Shown here in pieces: positions 60,431 to 64,000 of a DNA stretch of 64,000 nucleotides. A program made the translations under genes and the position numbers. This DNA is from Carnegiea gigantea. Lineage: Eukaryota > Streptophyta > Magnoliopsida > Caryophyllales > Cactaceae. Below the pieces are notes generated by a model. It was given only the letters and a program-made list of their open reading frames with translations, was not told where the DNA came from and did not search any database. How positions within the stretch are numbered: the stretch's first letter is position 1; every line of letters starts with the position of its first letter. The stretch lies in the NCBI GenBank assembly GCA_029747015.1, contig JAKOGI010000082.1:854501-918500 (forward strand). Direction: 5' to 3'.

Positions 60431-60720
60431 TTCTCTCTCTTCGAATTCTGTTGACTTGGTTCTTCTTGCTTGGCTACGCTACTCTTAATAGTTGCAAAAT
60501 CACTTCGATTCAAAACTGGGGGTTAAATAGAAGATGGTGGCGATTGTTGGGATCAATTCAAGCGAAATCGCGGCACGTGGTGAACTGGAAAAATGGATTT
60601 CTACTAGAAGAGTGAAGAACGAGAGCGTGGAATTAGGGTTTCATGGTGGAAACCTGGAGATTGTTCTGTGATTTCAACCTAATGATTCCGTGTCTTTCTC
60701 CATTCTTCTTGTTTTCCCTC
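60431..60720 (-). promoter_or_regulatory. TenA_E leader and promoter with G-box
   Basis: A palindromic G-box CACGTG (60574-60579) lies about 145 bp upstream of the ATG. The leader reads as pyrimidine/purine mixed sequence without a clear TATA. G-boxes bind bZIP and bHLH factors; use here is inference. Confidence 0.4.
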
Positions 60721-61723
60721 CTCTCTTCTTGTGGGTCTTTCTGTTTGAAATTGTATTTAATATGTGTTATGTTATGCTCGACATATTATGTTTGCATCAA
60801 CAAATTAAATTGTCTGTAACAGCTAAATAGCCTAAAGTTATTGAAAATATCTATTTCAGTCGCTCATATAAACAGTTAACCGTTAACAGTTAAATTAAAA
60901 ACATTATCAGTTAACTAAATCAATATCCATTACTTAAACAACTAATTTTGTAGAATAGTTTAATTAGTTCGAAAAAAGTGGTATTTTAAAAAAAGGTCAG
61001 AATATTACAAGTATAAAGCTGAGCTAGTGACACGTGAGTCAAAAAATTGTATTGGTCAAAAATTAGCTTACCGTTTAAATTGTGAAAAAAGGAGTTAAAA
61101 ACTTTGTACATTGGAAAAAAAAGCACGTTGTAACTTGTGATTGTGAAAAAAAAAAAAAAAACTTAAAATTTTCCTTTTTATTGTATTTGAATTAATGATG
61201 TCGTATAATCATAATGAAACTAGAGAATTAGGAGTATGACATATTTTTAATTATTTTTATTAGAATTCATTTGCCTTTAAAATGATTCATAATGTAACAA
61301 TTAAAACTTAAGGTTCTTAAACTAGCCAAACGAAAGTTTGGTGTTTTATATTGACCTTTTTTAATCAAAGTTTTACATTGATTTTTGGCATTGGTCGATG
61401 GTTTAATTATTATTTTTGTCCATATAGTTGAGATGGATATTGAATTTTGTAGCCAGACCAATAAACGGGAAAAAACCAATTAAAAATCAATTAAGAAATA
61501 TAAAAGAAAGTTCTACTCTCTTTGTAAGTGTGCAACTCAGTCATGTGCAAAGTGTTCCGTAATATCCTAAAAAGTAAGTTAAGTGTTTTATGCTACATAA
61601 ATAGAAGTTGAGTGATTAGTATTGTTATTTGGTACAAATTGAGTGTTTAAGAATGATTTATCCCTATTTTATTTACGAATTATTAGGTTGTCCTAGATCA
61701 ATTGATCCCTAAATAAAAATTGA
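60721..61723. other. AT-rich intergenic, nothing recognised
   Basis: No gene or definable element; A-runs near 61110 and 61150. Confidence 0.6.
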
Positions 61724-62025
61724 GGGGGTGCTTGGTAAACAGTATTTTGGATGGCTTTTTGACCAGAAAGAGCTTTTTTGATCAAAATTAGCTGTTTAAC
61801 CTAGTGAAAAAGCAAATTTAAGTATTTGGTAGAATAGCTTTTTAGAATAGATTTTTGGATCCAAAAAGCTAATTTGGAAAAGCTAATTTGATTAACTTTT
61901 TAGAAGAGCTTTTTGAGAATTAGCCTTTTATCTCACAACTTTGTTAGAAACAGCTATTTTCATCAAACAGTTTTTCAACAAATAGGTAATACAAATAGCT
62001 AACAGTTTTTTGTCAAACAAGACCT
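61724..62025. mobile_element. MITE-like element
   Basis: Left GGGGGTGCTTGGTAAACAG and the complement of the right end GAGGTCTTGTTTGACAAAA are imperfect inverted repeats. The interior is built of AGCTTTTT / AAAAAGCT words in both orientations, a pattern of self-complementary MITEs. Target duplication not clear. Confidence 0.45.
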
Positions 62026-62639
62026 CGGTGTTTATTATTCAGCTTCTTTGCATCCTCTGCACGGTTTATTGCCAAGTTTTGGGCAAACGAGACTGTAAGG
62101 CTAGTTTAGCATCAAATGATAAGTCGTTCTCAATAGATTTTTGTCGGACCTTCAAAACCCATTTCTGACACCCCGCCCCCCAAAACAAATCTTTGAGGGC
62201 CATGTTTAAGACAACCTAGTGACTAATAGCAAGACGGATCCGGGGCCTAAACTGCTTGGTTGCTCTTCTGCAAAATTCTTATCCAAATCATATGGAATGT
62301 TTCCTTTGTTTGCATAGATTTTATAAAGAAAATAATCAACAATTTTCTTTCTTAGCACGTAAGACGAGCGACGTAAACCTTTAAGAGAAAGTTACTCCCC
62401 CGTCTTATATTTAGTGTAAAATAAATTTGTGTATTCACATAATATTATCAAAGTTATGTTTTTCTAAAAATCCGTTGGTAATTTCATCAGTAGAAACCTA
62501 CCTTCACAATATAAACTTTCAATATATCTCTATATTTTACTATAAACAAGAATTAGAGATAACAAAGAAAAAATACAAATTATCATATTTGGAGTTCCTA
62601 AAATGGGTGAATACATTTGACCGTGAAATATTATAAAAA
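62026..62639. other. Intergenic, nothing recognised
   Basis: Mixed AT-rich sequence between a MITE and a Helitron end. No gene. Confidence 0.6.
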
Positions 62640-62664
62640 CTAGTGTTAAGATAGTGCGTTGCAC
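62640..62664 (-). mobile_element. 3' terminus of a minus-strand Helitron
   Basis: On the minus strand the sequence ends with hairpin GTGC-AAC-GCAC (62664-62654), 10 bp, then CTAG (62643-62640) and T. The adjoining CTTGATGAAAT (plus strand, from 62667) also flanks the hairpin of the Helitron ending at 42669 when that one is read in the same orientation, so the two belong to one family. The body extends to the right; its 5' end was not found and may be outside the window. Confidence 0.6.
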
Positions 62665-62667
62665 GGC

Positions 62668-64000
62668 TTGATGAAATTCCTTTTTGTTTATTTTATATCT
62701 TATAAAAAACAAAATGTAATAAACACTATTAAAATAGCAATTGTTAATTCTTTAGTTTCAAATGAAGACAATAAGATTCTTTATGTTCGATGCGTTATGG
62801 AAGCCAAGGAAGGAGACATCATTACACAATTGAATAATTAAAATTGGCAAACCAAGAGAATGCAAGTCTCATCAAAAAGTTAACTAAAGAAAATACATAC
62901 TATATGAATTATAAAATAAAATAAAAATAAATGGCCAATTTTGATTTAAAATAAGTAAAATATAAACCCAAATATATTCCCTAGGAACTTTTTGTTTCAA
63001 AAAAAAAAAAAGTAATGTTGTTTGATTTACATGAGATAATTTATTAACATGCTGTAGACATTTAATTTAAACCAAAAAACAAAACAAAGAAATTGCAATA
63101 ATTGAAATTAATGAATTATTTGCTAAAGATATTATGGCATACTATTTTATCTCAATTACCACATCCAATTACTAATTATAATAAAGCCTACTGACTGTAG
63201 TAATGTACGTTATACACCTAGAAGTGTGCACTCCCACTTGCCATGTATATCTATTTTTCCGACGTGCATTTGTCATATAGGCAATTTTTAATATGTGTTG
63301 TTGACATGGTTTGTAAGAGTATATACTCCTAGGAGCATAGTGTAGGCTCTGAATCTTTTGACATTCCATTGTTTGTATATTATGCAACTATTCTTAAATA
63401 TATAAATTTCCCACCCTTGAAAGGAAAAAGTACTAATACATGACATAATTCAAAGCCTCATGAAAGTTGTATAATCTTCATTGGTAATGTGATGCATACA
63501 TACGAAGTAAACTTTATACAGTATTTATCCCATAATTGACTAAAAAATATAATTGCATATATAACTTAAAAACTTCATTGAGAGGGAAAAGTATCCGAAA
63601 GCTTTTATTACGAATTGCGTTACAGTCGCAAACTTCATGTCCTACGATATTAATCTTCATTATTGACTGTTACAGGAACAAAAGCCTGAGACCTCAAACC
63701 TAGTGAAACAATAGGCCCTAAATAAGCCAAAACTTTATGTTGCATTCATCTCCGAACAGTGGTTGGTTTTGATCGTTCAAAAATTTGAACTGAGTTTGGT
63801 TGTGATATAGAGGAAAACCATCCATCCTACAAATGCCGTGGCATTTGAACGGGCACCTCCCCATTGAGGTAAATCCTACGAAACTACGCCTTTGGTAGCT
63901 GATTAAAACATGACAGCAAGCGCAAAATAGGTTACAATCTAATCAAGCCAATTTTACAATCAACATTTTCCTTAACTGCTAGTAGCAACTTGCGACGGTT
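62668..64000. other. AT-rich DNA, in part the second Helitron; possible 3' UTR at right edge
   Basis: 62668 onward is AT-rich and presumably Helitron body for an unknown distance. From about 63600 the base composition rises; on the minus strand there is an AATAAA (complement at 63603-63608) preceded by GC-richer sequence up to the window end, which could be the 3' end of a gene lying beyond 64000. No domain could be read. Confidence 0.3.

Noticed and set aside
63172..63387. 71-codon minus-strand open frame near the right edge
   Set aside because: No domain, AT-rich context, likely chance.

Overview
The window looks like nuclear DNA from a flowering plant, most likely a dicot. It has AT-rich intergenic DNA, short-intron genes with GT-AG sites, plant-only gene families (Dof factor, malectin-domain kinesin-14, GDSL lipase, FBA-type F-box) and a dense, layered set of plant transposable elements. 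I see no bacterial, organellar or CRISPR features and no tRNA or rRNA genes. Nothing here is convincingly a new molecular system. The interest lies in nested insertions and gene relics.

Five genes look intact. (1) A 19-exon kinesin-14 with an N-terminal malectin domain (17039-23644, +, 1078 aa predicted), including one GC-AG intron and an MSA-like mitotic promoter element. (2) A one-exon Dof zinc-finger transcription factor (28533-29303, -). (3) A five-exon ER-anchored ubiquitin-conjugating enzyme of the UBC32 type (52898-55478, -, 300 aa). (4) An intronless secreted GDSL esterase/lipase (56665-57825, +, 386 aa) with a relic of a related gene 0.6 kb upstream. (5) A three-exon TenA_E-type thiamin-pyrimidine salvage enzyme (59089-60430, -, 220 aa). 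The last three form a gene-rich right flank; most of the rest is repeat-derived.

Left part (1-16.6 kb): a 1.29 kb non-autonomous hAT-like element (77-1365); a complete but decayed Ty1/copia element (3562-8180) that cut off the 3' end of a small coiled-coil gene; an AT-rich desert; and a decayed minus-strand LINE (about 11.8-14.7 kb) whose RNase H region is split by a 713 bp hAT MITE with a perfect 8 bp target duplication. A 419 bp tandem duplication precedes the kinesin gene.

Middle (23.6-43 kb): a PIF/Harbinger-like MITE swollen by TAA repeats, a TRIM (25377-25944), the Dof gene, a solo LTR, several tandem duplications, TA-rich DNA, and a Helitron (3' end at 42669) carrying a truncated Rep gene next to an RPA1-like gene with introns.

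Right-middle (43-52 kb): a minus-strand F-box pseudogene broken by a MITE that itself holds a very young LTR mini-element (LTRs nearly identical, perfect 5 bp target duplication). It is followed by another TRIM of the same family as the solo LTR, a LINE scrap and a second copy of the PIF-like MITE family. Far right, a Helitron end in opposite orientation (62640) shares its terminal motif with the first Helitron.
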